64,000 nucleotides of DNA, from the NCBI RefSeq assembly GCF_014212355.1, contig NZ_JACKXD010000008.1, positions 1 to 64,000 on the forward strand, in the 5' to 3' direction. Of the stretch, positions 37,115-44,982 are shown in pieces. Made by a program: the position numbers and the translations under genes. Below the pieces are notes generated by a model. That model saw only the letters and a list, made by a program, of their open reading frames with translations. It did not search any database and was not told where the DNA came from. This DNA comes from Halobellus ruber. GTDB taxonomy: Archaea > Halobacteriota > Halobacteria > Halobacteriales > Haloferacaceae. Every line of letters starts with the position of its first letter. Positions within the stretch are counted from its first letter, which is position 1.

Positions 37115-37723
37115 TCACTCAACCAGCCATGAGATGACTGCACCTTTTTTATGGATAGAGTGCTGGAGGCGGTTGAATTCGGTGATCATACATATATTGG
37201 CATTAACTTCGTCATACCAGTGCTCGATGTCCCGGACGATCTTCTCGGCGATCTCTCCCGCCGTGTACCGCTCCGGTAGCGCCTCTACCGTCTCTGGATC
37301 GTCGTCGGCACGTGTGTAGAACAGTCCGAGCAATCCACTCCGTCCGCTGAACTCCGACGTATGAAGGCGGCGTGCATCCGTTAGCAGCGTGTTCTGGTGG
37401 AACGGGCTGAACACGTGGCCGTACATAGCGGGCTCCGGGTCACCGTTCGCCCGCCAGTAGCGGAGCAACTTCGCCTCCACGGGCATCCCGTTCGGCAGAA
37501 CAAGATCGCATTTCTCGCTGCTATCAGGATACGGCACCTCGCGGTTAACCTCTTCGTAGCGGTCGTCCGTCTCGCGGAGATGGTCAAGCAGCAACTCCAC
37601 CTGACGTTCCTCGTCTTCTGACCCGAGCCCATCGCCGTACTGCCCAGTTGTGTTGCGGTCGACCGCCGGTACTGCGTCAGCGATGGCCTCAGTGAACACG
37701 TCAAGCGACAGGGCGTCCTCCAT
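37115..37723 (-). CDS. putative PD-(D/E)XK nuclease
   Basis: The 202-residue protein has a segment SSEKCDLVLPNGMPVEAKLL (about 68-87), where Asp then Glu-x-Lys spaced by strands matches a PD-(D/E)XK active site. YGHVFSPFHQNTLLTDARRL follows. Such layouts are found in restriction endonucleases and orphan nucleases of defence loci, and the target is unknown. GC content is close to chromosomal, unlike its AT-rich neighbour at 36055. It is divergent from the 37790-38266 gene. No methyltransferase is adjacent. Confidence 0.55.
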   Translation of the reverse strand: MEDALSLDVFTEAIADAVPAVDRNTTGQYGDGLGSEDEERQVELLLDHLRETDDRYEEVNREVPYPDSSEKCDLVLPNGMPVEAKLLRYWRANGDPEPAMYGHVFSPFHQNTLLTDARRLHTSEFSGRSGLLGLFYTRADDDPETVEALPERYTAGEIAEKIVRDIEHWYDEVNANICMITEFNRLQHSIHKKGAVISWLVE

Positions 37724-37789
37724 ATATTCACCAGAGGCGTGGCTGTGATAGAACTGCCGTCGGACTCAAGCAATCAGTTCAGGACTATT

Positions 37790-38266
37790 ATGGACTTTCA
37801 GACTCTGGAAAGCCCGATTTCAAGTAATTTGGCCGCTATACGAGTGAATGTGTGCAACGAACGCGACTATCGCGAACAGCGGTGGCACAGGGACAGAAAC
37901 TCACCTCCGTACGAGAGCGTCGCGGAGGCGCGTCAGGAACTCGATGATCTTGGGGTGTCGCCCGCAACGATCAACGAACTCTTCAAGGCCGCACAGAATG
38001 CGGCCGTCTCGCTTGTTGCCGAGTACGGAGTGAGAGACGAAGTGGATGCCGAGGTAGTCGCAAGGTGGCTGATGATCTCGGCGTGCGAATCCAGCGTGCA
38101 GTTCATCGAGAACGACGTGTGGGAAGACCCGCAGGAGGGCGTAGAGAGACTGGTTGCGGATATGGATCAGAGTGCGGCCACGCTGGTTGGCGGAACGGAA
38201 ACGCGCAACCGAGATATGGCCGTCCTGTTCAACGCAATGCTGGGCGAGAATCACGCGCAAAGATAG
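37790..38266 (+). CDS. hypothetical protein next to the putative nuclease
   Basis: The 158-residue soluble, acidic protein has no recognisable motif. It contains a helix-rich middle (VAEARQELDDLGVSPATINE) and a C-terminal region with WLMISACESSVQFIENDVWE. I chose the ATG at 37790 (MDFQTLESPI), since a TATA-like CATATATTCA lies at 37721-37730. The GTG at 37739 would be too close to it. The nuclease gene starts divergently at 37723. An immunity or accessory role is possible but unsupported. Confidence 0.55.
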   Translation: MDFQTLESPISSNLAAIRVNVCNERDYREQRWHRDRNSPPYESVAEARQELDDLGVSPATINELFKAAQNAAVSLVAEYGVRDEVDAEVVARWLMISACESSVQFIENDVWEDPQEGVERLVADMDQSAATLVGGTETRNRDMAVLFNAMLGENHAQR

Positions 38267-38425
38267 TTGAGAGTAATGCACTCGTCAGTTCGATGGCGGG
38301 CATCCGCGCGAACCGGTCGTATGATATGCGGTTCTATCGCCGTTCGCTTTCTGATAGAAGAAAGTCTTAGCGGGCTTTAGAGAATCTATGCCGGCATTTA
38401 TTGTCGTGTGGGCGCTGGGGCCGAT

Positions 38426-39970
38426 ATGCCCAGTGGGAGTGACCCCGGTCGCGTGGAGGAATACACCGATCGACAGGTGGAACGCGTTCGGCGCACCGTT
38501 CGGGAACCAAATCGCTCGGACATCCTGAAAACTGTCCGGAAGGGGCGGCGAGGGAACATCGCGAGCCCGAAGCCAAACCAGCGCACCAAGCCGTCGTGGA
38601 GCAAGGCGACAATCCGCAACAACGCTCGGGATCTCCGCATTCTTGCAGGACAGCTGCAGGGGCTGGACGAGGTGGAGTACGAGGGTACGACGTGGACGGG
38701 TCGCGAGGGACGCGACGATTATCCCGACCGTCTCCTCGATCTCACGCCCGAGCAAGTGACCGAACTGATCACCGAGATGTCCATCGAACGCGACTGGGCA
38801 CGAAGCAACGAGCGAGATTACTGCCTGACCGTACGGAACCACTTTCTCGCGCACGACCGAGTCGAGACTGCCACGGAAATCGACTATCCGCAGGTCGGAC
38901 TGGAAAACGCCGCCGTGGATATCGAGACAGTTCCCAGCCGCGAGGATCTGCTTGCGCTCATCGACGGCGAAAGCATCCGCGACAAGGCGATGTACACCGT
39001 TCTCTGGGAGTCGGGCTGTCGCGTCACCGCCCTTGCCTCCCTGAAGATCAAGCACTGGAAGCCGAAGGGCGAGGGATACGGCGTCGTCCAAGTTCCCGGC
39101 GCCTACGTCACCGGTCTCAAGGGTGCCGAACACTCGGCGAAACCCATCACATTCGCACGCGGGTACTTGGACAACTGGCTATCGGAACACGAGCTGTCCG
39201 ACGATCCCGAGGCTCCTCTCTTCCACGGGATCCGCCCGCAAGATGAACCCTCCGAGCACCTGCACCCACACAGCGTTCACCAGCAACTCAAGCGGATCGC
39301 TCGTCGTACCGAAGAGATCGATGCCGAGCACATCAGCCCGCACACCTTCAAGCACGGTCGCGCGAGCGAGATGCGGGCCTCCGACAAATACAGCAAGGAA
39401 GACATCGAGCAGATCCTCGATTGGGAGGAGGGCACTCCGATGCACGGGAGATATGAGCACGTCACAGAGATTGACGAGGCCGAACGTATCTTGAGAAAGC
39501 ACGGCTTCGCGCCGACGGACGATGGCGACAGCGTCGAACACCGGGAGTGTCCTCGCTGCGGCACCATCGTGGACATGGATGCGGAGTACTGCCCGAAATG
39601 CTCGCTCCGGCAACGCAACGAGCCCCCGCGCTGGTGGCGCATCTATCGCGGCATCACCGACGAGGACGATCCGGTGCGGGAGAAATATCGCGAAGAGCTA
39701 CCGCCAGCCGACGCTGCTGAACTGGTTCCCGATCTCTTCGACCACGTGAAACGCGTGTTCCTGAGTGGGATGATCGGGGGTGCAGTCCGAAGCAAGGTTG
39801 ACGGGGAACTTGCCGAAGAGCAGAAGGAAACGTACTATCGGTCTATCGAAGACCCCGATGACAGGCAGTGGGTCTACGACAACATCAGCGGAATCGACCA
39901 GCAGCACGTCGAAGAACATCCTCATGCTACGGATATTCGGCGTATCGAGTCAGGTGAACTCAACGTATGA
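38426..39970 (+). CDS. tyrosine recombinase with zinc ribbon (integrase 1)
   Basis: The 514-residue protein has a core-binding N-terminal domain and a catalytic domain. It includes TVLWESGCRVTALASLKIKH (catalytic Arg), an HxxR-like HTFKHGRASEM and MHGRYEHVT with the nucleophile Tyr. A C-terminal zinc ribbon ECPRCGTIVDMDAEYCPKCS follows, then an additional 110-residue tail. The HxxR motif reads HTFKHGR, so spacing is somewhat unusual. Haloarchaeal integrases with zinc ribbons occur in proviruses and plasmids. GC content is near chromosomal. The ATG at 38426 is chosen; an in-frame GTG at 38408 is possible. Confidence 0.85.
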   Translation: MPSGSDPGRVEEYTDRQVERVRRTVREPNRSDILKTVRKGRRGNIASPKPNQRTKPSWSKATIRNNARDLRILAGQLQGLDEVEYEGTTWTGREGRDDYPDRLLDLTPEQVTELITEMSIERDWARSNERDYCLTVRNHFLAHDRVETATEIDYPQVGLENAAVDIETVPSREDLLALIDGESIRDKAMYTVLWESGCRVTALASLKIKHWKPKGEGYGVVQVPGAYVTGLKGAEHSAKPITFARGYLDNWLSEHELSDDPEAPLFHGIRPQDEPSEHLHPHSVHQQLKRIARRTEEIDAEHISPHTFKHGRASEMRASDKYSKEDIEQILDWEEGTPMHGRYEHVTEIDEAERILRKHGFAPTDDGDSVEHRECPRCGTIVDMDAEYCPKCSLRQRNEPPRWWRIYRGITDEDDPVREKYREELPPADAAELVPDLFDHVKRVFLSGMIGGAVRSKVDGELAEEQKETYYRSIEDPDDRQWVYDNISGIDQQHVEEHPHATDIRRIESGELNV

Positions 39971-40116
39971 TGCTAATTTCGACAAAGGGTGGTTCACGGG
40001 GTTATCGACGCTGAACACAGCACGTCCACTCGTCGCGGATGTTAACTTTGGTACCGATATGTACCATAAACATTCTTATTTTATAAAGTCAGTAAATCAA
40101 TCACTAACCTAAAAAT

Positions 40117-40929
40117 ATGGGACTAGAAGATCCAGAAACAGAAATTTCAATACCATATAGATTATGCTTTCACAGACCTTTCACACAGAATTTATTTTAC
40201 TCCCGCCTATGGCGCCTATCTATGGGTGAGCAGAATCCGCCCGGACGGGAGTTTCGCCCGCTGAACAGAGAACAGTTTGAGGCATTTGATAGCGCCGCTC
40301 AGGCAACGAACGACCCTCTCACGAAACTCACAACTCGGACGATTCCATATACTGGTCTCCGGAACGGTGAGTTCTGTCATCTCCGGGCCAACTGGCTTAA
40401 AGAAAAACCGAAGTTGGGAGTGACGGTCTTGAGTGTACCCCAAGAAGAGAAATGCACTGGAGGTATCGGCACTAGCGACGGCGAGAAAGATCAGAGCACG
40501 CGCGAGAGACCCTGTTACGAGTGCCGGAACAACCGACAGGGGCGGTGGAGACCGAGTTCACAGTACTCCGTTAGGAAGATTCCGATTGAAGCAGAGCCCG
40601 TGTGTGAGTTGTTGAGAGATTGGTTTTCTAAGCACGAGGAGATTCCGATTCTTCGTGATGCTGTTGCACGCCGAGTGAAGTCTGTCGCAGATGAGGCAGG
40701 TATCGACCGAAAAGTGACACCACGCGATCTCCGCGAGACGTATGGGATGATCCTTGCGAGCAAGGGATTCTCCCGAGAAGCTATTCGAGGGAGAATGGGA
40801 CTACGTCATGGGAATATGCTGCCATCCACCAACGACATCTCCGTGGCATATTCGATGAAGTTCTCCGACAATAATTCAGACAACAACACCAACTCAGAGT
40901 CAAGCGCAGATGATAAAGATGGCAACTAA
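40117..40929 (+). CDS. tyrosine recombinase (integrase 2)
   Basis: The 270-residue protein is only a catalytic domain. It has TGLRNGEFCHLRANW (catalytic Arg), a CxxC-like insert (RPCYECRNNRQG), SVRKIPIEAEPV (Lys), TPRDLRETYGM (HxxR with Arg in the first position) and VAYSMKFSDN as a candidate nucleophile Tyr. It lacks the N-terminal core-binding domain. TATTTTATAAAG lies about 30-40 bases before the ATG. The first 35 residues could also be outside the protein if MGEQNPPGREF (40222) is used. AT-rich at the 5' end. Confidence 0.7.
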   Translation: MGLEDPETEISIPYRLCFHRPFTQNLFYSRLWRLSMGEQNPPGREFRPLNREQFEAFDSAAQATNDPLTKLTTRTIPYTGLRNGEFCHLRANWLKEKPKLGVTVLSVPQEEKCTGGIGTSDGEKDQSTRERPCYECRNNRQGRWRPSSQYSVRKIPIEAEPVCELLRDWFSKHEEIPILRDAVARRVKSVADEAGIDRKVTPRDLRETYGMILASKGFSREAIRGRMGLRHGNMLPSTNDISVAYSMKFSDNNSDNNTNSESSADDKDGN

Positions 40930-40931
40930 GA

Positions 40932-40965
40932 GTGTTGAATAACGTCAATGGTGTTGAGATAACGT
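40932..40965 (+). repeat. short imperfect direct repeat after integrase 2
   Basis: GTGTTGAATAACGT (40932-40945) is repeated as GTGTTGAGATAACGT (40951-40965), with one extra base. It lies right after the integrase 2 stop. It could be an operator pair or an old attachment core. Confidence 0.5.
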
Positions 40966-41030
40966 TGAATTGAGTCGCCGCCGCTCGTGGTGAATGGCCT
41001 TTATCGACTATGTGTTCGATTACGAACGAA

Positions 41031-41375
41031 CTACCAATCTCGCGCTTGCTTCCAACTATCGATAAGGGAAAGATGAATACTCCTCTTGGTTGTTGAAAAT
41101 GTCGCACAGATGGCTGATTCTGTAGCTATTGATCTGAACGGTAGATCTCTGAAGTCCAGCCTCTTTTTAATGAAATCGGCGGAGATCACCTCGTCGCACT
41201 TGTAGCTGATGCTCACGTCGCGGAATTCTCCCCATTTCCATTATGACACGTCGTTGTTTGACCGGCATATATGTGTAGCCGAGTTCATTTCGTATACCGC
41301 GCACCATATCCCCGACGCCGTTCTTAGCGTCGTCTGATTCTTCGGGCGTGTAGAGCGCCTGAACCGTGAGTCATT
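41031..41375 (-). pseudogene. frameshifted remnant of an unknown gene
   Basis: On the minus strand, a frame giving ALYTPEESDDAKNGVGDMVR and GIRNELGYTYMPVKQRRVIM runs to about 41232. The sense then continues one frame off as GEFRDVSISYKCDEVISADF and IKKRLDFRDLPFRS. The break is near 41228-41235 (ATGGGGAGAATTCC). A stop upstream of the first segment shows the 5' part is gone. The protein looks real, with coherent hydrophilic sequence, but its family is unknown. Stop at 41031. Confidence 0.4.
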
Positions 41376-41394
41376 TGAATCATTGATCAGCGTA

Positions 41395-41422
41395 GAACTC
41401 GCTGGTATGAACTCGCTGGTAT
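41395..41422 (+). repeat. 14-bp perfect tandem duplication
   Basis: GAACTCGCTGGTAT occurs twice back to back (41395-41408 and 41409-41422) in the non-coding region. Probably a slippage product. Confidence 0.8.
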
Positions 41423-41603
41423 AGGGCAGATCAAGGACAACTACAACGATCTTATGCCATCTAATTCTGCAATGGTTTTATATCCGATCGGGAGATCTCG
41501 GCCGGCAGCGATGCACTCGCAATCGATCAAGAACGAGGCCGACAGCGGACAGGGGAAAGGCGCATCATCCGATTGCCCATTGTCTCAAGGCTATTGCTAT
41601 GTT

Positions 41604-41609
41604 GGAGGT
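41604..41609 (+). promoter_or_regulatory. Shine-Dalgarno that fixes the start of the 41614 gene
   Basis: GGAGGT ends 4 bases before the ATG at 41614 and so favours that start over the ATG at 41599. Confidence 0.6.
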
Positions 41610-41613
41610 ATCG

Positions 41614-41832
41614 ATGACTGAATCGAACTCACCATCTTCAAGTCCGGAAGAGTTCGTTGACGAACACCGCGAGGAGCTTATGGAAATCCTGCTTAACGGT
41701 GATAGAACACTCCGTGCGCTTGCGATTGCTATCCTTCTGGAAGGTGGCGATGATCCTGATATCGATCTCGTCAAGCGCGAGTTGGAGTTGTTCGAAGACC
41801 TTGACGAAAAAGTTCGAGAGGAGTTGAGATGA
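41614..41832 (+). CDS. small acidic protein, unknown
   Basis: The 72-residue protein starts MTESNSPSSSPEEFVDEHRE and is helical and acidic (ELMEILLNGDRTLRALAIAI, then ELELFEDLDEKVREEL). The middle has a short hydrophobic patch. It is convergent with integrase 3. Size and the preceding ribosome-binding site suggest a real gene, such as a small regulator or antitoxin-type protein, but no family is recognised. Confidence 0.5.
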   Translation: MTESNSPSSSPEEFVDEHREELMEILLNGDRTLRALAIAILLEGGDDPDIDLVKRELELFEDLDEKVREELR

Positions 41833-41859
41833 GATTTGAAAAAGACTAGCTGATGAACA

Positions 41860-43365
41860 TCACGAGCCCTTGAAAACGGCTCGAAGATCATCTTCTCCCT
41901 CGCCCAACAATTCCATCACGCGATCGATATCGATCCCATCGTATTCGGTCATCAAGGTGAATGCGACACTCTCTTTCGTTAGTTCGGGGTTGGAGTCCAT
42001 CGCCTCAACTATATCAAGAGCGGTTTCCATCGAACTAGCACTCACATCATAGTCACTAATCCGTTCTCTCAGATTCGACTTGGCGGCATGATTCATCTCC
42101 GCTTTGTTACGCAGTCTCTCCACTTCTGAGTCCCCTGTTTGCTCGTCTCCGCTCAGGTTCGAGCCACACCAGAAACAGGCCTCCAAATGTTGGGGAGACC
42201 ACTGCTCACAACTGGAGCATTTGATCGGCGAGGGCTCGACATAGTCCTCCGCGATTTGGATCGGCGCACCGTCGATATCTGCGATCTGTTGGTTCGCTTC
42301 ATCGCTGAATCTCGCGATGTAGTGTGCAGGAGCGGATGATCCAGCTTCCCAACCGAATCGGGTTCTAAGTGTGGATTGGTTGACTCCTTTCGCAGCGAGT
42401 ATGCTCGCTCGACTTTTTCGAAATTGTTTGAGATTTGTTGGTCGACGATATCCGAGACGGTTTCCGATTCTACTACCACGCTGTTCAAATGTTGACTCCT
42501 TCAGTTTCTCGGAGTCTTTTTGTTTTGTCCATACCGGCTGGTCTGGAGGGAGGGACAGAGGCGAGGTCGGCAGTTTGACATCGTTGGTCATCTTGTCAAC
42601 CTCCAAGAGCCACTTACGAAGGTACGGCATAGAGACCTGCAGGTGCGGGGTTCGATCGTATGTTTTGCTGTCTTCCACCTCGAATAAGAAGTAATCGCCC
42701 CGGTCGGAAAGATGGCCAGCTTTCATCCTAAATATTTCTGAGGGGCGAGCACCCGAGTCCCATGCGACTGCGATCAGTGCCTTATCTCGCAAGTGAACTT
42801 TCCCAGAGTCCAAGATCGGAACGACTGACTCATCCCAATAATGAATATTACTTCGTTTAGGTGTTGGATCGGTGTCTTTTTGTCGTGGAGAGAGGCTAGA
42901 GATATTTTCGACGTGGCTCGGTCGACCATCATCTCCCATAAGATCGCCGTACTGCCGAACCATATTTCGATAATGCGACTCTGTTTTCGGCGCAATTCGA
43001 TCGCCATCTTCGGTCTTGTGTTGAGTGATCCAATCCACGAACCGTTCTGCTGCGCTCGGTTCCTCTAAAAGTGCTTCAAGCGAGATGCTGTGAGCGGAGT
43101 CGTCGTACCCGTTCGGTGTTGGCGGATTTCGGTATCTACAGAAAGCGAGGGTTTTCTGCAAAAGAGTCGTATGATATCTGTCTTTTTTATGCCGGGTCAA
43201 GCGTTCATCAAATTCTATCAGCAGCGGTTTGTCTTCTGAATCGACGGGAAGGGATTCCTTGGCTTGGTGTTCCGGAGCATCCTCGTAACACCGCTGTATG
43301 ACTGTTCCGTCAGTCGGTACCTCCCGAATGGTCGCCTGCACCCGAGCGAGGCGTTCCTGAGTCAT
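41860..43365 (-). CDS. tyrosine recombinase with zinc finger (integrase 3)
   Basis: The 501-residue protein has an N-terminal core-binding domain (about 1-170) and a catalytic domain. It contains AVAWDSGARPSEIFRMKAGH (Arg), KQFRKSRASILAAKG (HxxR-like region with Gln and Phe variants) and AHYIARFSDEA (Tyr). Near the C-terminus is a zinc finger CSSCEQWSPQHLEACFWCGS, then a helical tail with an HTH-like end. The layout matches integrase 1, but the two are not close copies. It lies on the opposite strand to integrases 1 and 2. Confidence 0.83.
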   Translation of the reverse strand: MTQERLARVQATIREVPTDGTVIQRCYEDAPEHQAKESLPVDSEDKPLLIEFDERLTRHKKDRYHTTLLQKTLAFCRYRNPPTPNGYDDSAHSISLEALLEEPSAAERFVDWITQHKTEDGDRIAPKTESHYRNMVRQYGDLMGDDGRPSHVENISSLSPRQKDTDPTPKRSNIHYWDESVVPILDSGKVHLRDKALIAVAWDSGARPSEIFRMKAGHLSDRGDYFLFEVEDSKTYDRTPHLQVSMPYLRKWLLEVDKMTNDVKLPTSPLSLPPDQPVWTKQKDSEKLKESTFEQRGSRIGNRLGYRRPTNLKQFRKSRASILAAKGVNQSTLRTRFGWEAGSSAPAHYIARFSDEANQQIADIDGAPIQIAEDYVEPSPIKCSSCEQWSPQHLEACFWCGSNLSGDEQTGDSEVERLRNKAEMNHAAKSNLRERISDYDVSASSMETALDIVEAMDSNPELTKESVAFTLMTEYDGIDIDRVMELLGEGEDDLRAVFKGS

Positions 43366-43703
43366 CGATCTGTGGGCATTCTATTTGTGGCGAGGGTGTT
43401 AAACCTCTAGGATAATTTACACGACCACAATAATACTTATGCTTTTGAGGGGTACCAGATGACCTCAAGGAGCAATAGAATTCATAAATAATATGTTAAA
43501 TGCGGCCTTTAAATAGTATCCATCTAGCCCCTGTTGCACCACGGATTCGAACCCTCAAACCACCACTGCTAGAGGGATCCTTAAAAAGCGGCGTTCCGTA
43601 ACCAGTCTTCGTTAACCGACATAAGATACGGAAGACGATTTCGAAGCATAGAATCAGGGGACATCTCTGGCGAGCGAGAGGGCTGTAACTGGGGGCCACA
43701 TAC
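43366..43703. other. non-coding stretch with a tRNA T-arm-like sequence
   Basis: No gene is seen. On the minus strand near 43530-43560 there is GAGGGTTCGAATCCGTGG, a T-loop-like TTCGAATCC with an imperfect 3' stem (CCGTG where CCCTC would pair). No complete cloverleaf can be drawn. It could be an attachment-site relic of an element that used a tRNA end. The rest is AT-rich leader for the two divergent genes. Confidence 0.4.
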
Positions 43704-43711
43704 GCTTTTAT
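43703..43711 (+). promoter_or_regulatory. TATA-like box of the McrB/McrC operon
   Basis: CGCTTTTAT lies about 30 bases before the ATG at 43738. Confidence 0.5.
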
Positions 43712-43737
43712 GAGACAGGCGTGAAATCGACTAACAA

Positions 43738-44982
43738 ATGAGTAATTCCTCGGGCGACTATACTGTAGAGGAGGCGAAGGAAAATCTCGATGTCCTTCGA
43801 GCAGTCCCGGATCAGGTTGTCGAAGCAATTGGTGATGCGAGCGATGAACGCGTTCTCGAATTCCTGATCCGCGAACAGCAACTCGACATCCATCACGAGG
43901 GCGATCAAGGAGTCGGAGTGATCAGGCAGGCTGTCCTCGAATCGCCTCTTGCGTCACAGGAACTGAAGCGGACAGTCATCACTCGAGGTGACGACACTCC
44001 AGAAGAGATACTGGTTCCCGATGATGTCGAGAGGAACGCGAGAACTGCACTACGAACGGGCAAGCCGGTAGTCCTCTATGGCCCGACTGGGACTGGGAAG
44101 ACGACGTTCGCAAAACAGCTCGCTCTCCAGCACTGCGTCGGTTTCTCACTACACACGGCAACGCCCTCGTGGACAGCGAAGGACATCATCGGGGGTATCG
44201 GGCCAAATCTAACTGGCTCCTCGGGCTATCGGTCGTTGAACTACGAGACTGAACTCGGTGCTGTCTCGGAAGGTGTTAAGCGGGCTCGCGATTTCGACAT
44301 CCCCTACGCAGTCATCCTCGACGAAATAACCCGGGCCGATATCTCCCAGATCTTCGGGCCGCTGTACACGGCCATCGAAAATCGCAACCAGACCCTCATC
44401 GAGACTGACGACGGCGAGACTATCGAGCTGGACGAGGACGTGAGCATCATCTGCACGATGAATATGTCCGACCGGACGGTCAACGAGCTGGATAATGCAA
44501 TCACCCGGCGATTCGCGATGGTCGAACTCGACGAATACGAGGACGATGACCGACGGTCACTATTCGAAGGTTGGCTTGAGGACAACCTCGGGGACATCCC
44601 CCTCCTCGGCAACGACGATCTGCTTGAGCTTTTCGAGTCCGACTACGACGGTATCAACAATGGCTCCGAGCAGGCTTCGCGTGGCCCGATTATGCGGTTC
44701 GGGCCGATGCATTACCGTGACGTGACGATCTTCCTGCGCGAGGCTCTCCAAGACGATGACCTGTATATGGACGCCCCCGAGCAGGCGGTCGGGCAAGCGT
44801 TCCGCACGTTCATCGTACCGCGCCTGCTGAACTCCGCGGCCTTCCCGCAGATCGAGCAGATCGAGGAGCACTATCGGGCACTCGACAACGACTTCGAGAT
44901 GTTCGATCTCGCGCCGGCGGCCGACCTCGCCAGCCGGGAGCTTGAGGCTGAACGCCGTCAGATGGGCACCTACGAGCAATGA
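43738..44982 (+). CDS. mcrB: McrB-like AAA+ motor ATPase
   Basis: The 414-residue protein has Walker A YGPTGTGKTT (about 114-123), Walker B YAVILDEITRAD (about 190-201) and the McrB-type MNMSDRTVNELDNAITRRF (about 241-259). The first part of that motif is where McrB proteins hold their guanine-specificity element (MNxxD). McrB forms a ring that translocates DNA and drives McrC cleavage of modified DNA. The N-terminal 90 residues lack a recognisable DNA-binding domain such as the EVE or DUF3578 found in other McrBs, so the specificity partner is unclear. It overlaps mcrC by the sequence ATGA. Confidence 0.85.
   Translation: MSNSSGDYTVEEAKENLDVLRAVPDQVVEAIGDASDERVLEFLIREQQLDIHHEGDQGVGVIRQAVLESPLASQELKRTVITRGDDTPEEILVPDDVERNARTALRTGKPVVLYGPTGTGKTTFAKQLALQHCVGFSLHTATPSWTAKDIIGGIGPNLTGSSGYRSLNYETELGAVSEGVKRARDFDIPYAVILDEITRADISQIFGPLYTAIENRNQTLIETDDGETIELDEDVSIICTMNMSDRTVNELDNAITRRFAMVELDEYEDDDRRSLFEGWLEDNLGDIPLLGNDDLLELFESDYDGINNGSEQASRGPIMRFGPMHYRDVTIFLREALQDDDLYMDAPEQAVGQAFRTFIVPRLLNSAAFPQIEQIEEHYRALDNDFEMFDLAPAADLASRELEAERRQMGTYEQ

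Noticed and set aside
38426-43365. Recombinase-in-trio (RIT) element
   Set aside because: RIT elements have three adjacent recombinases in the same orientation with overlaps. Here the orientations are +, +, - with large gaps.
43520-43565. Functional tRNA gene
   Set aside because: Only a T-loop-like motif is present; stem pairing fails and no acceptor or D/anticodon arms can be folded.
43496-43828. Minus-strand frame of 110 codons upstream of mcrB
   Set aside because: Overlaps the mcrB start and includes the T-arm-like sequence; no protein-like pattern.
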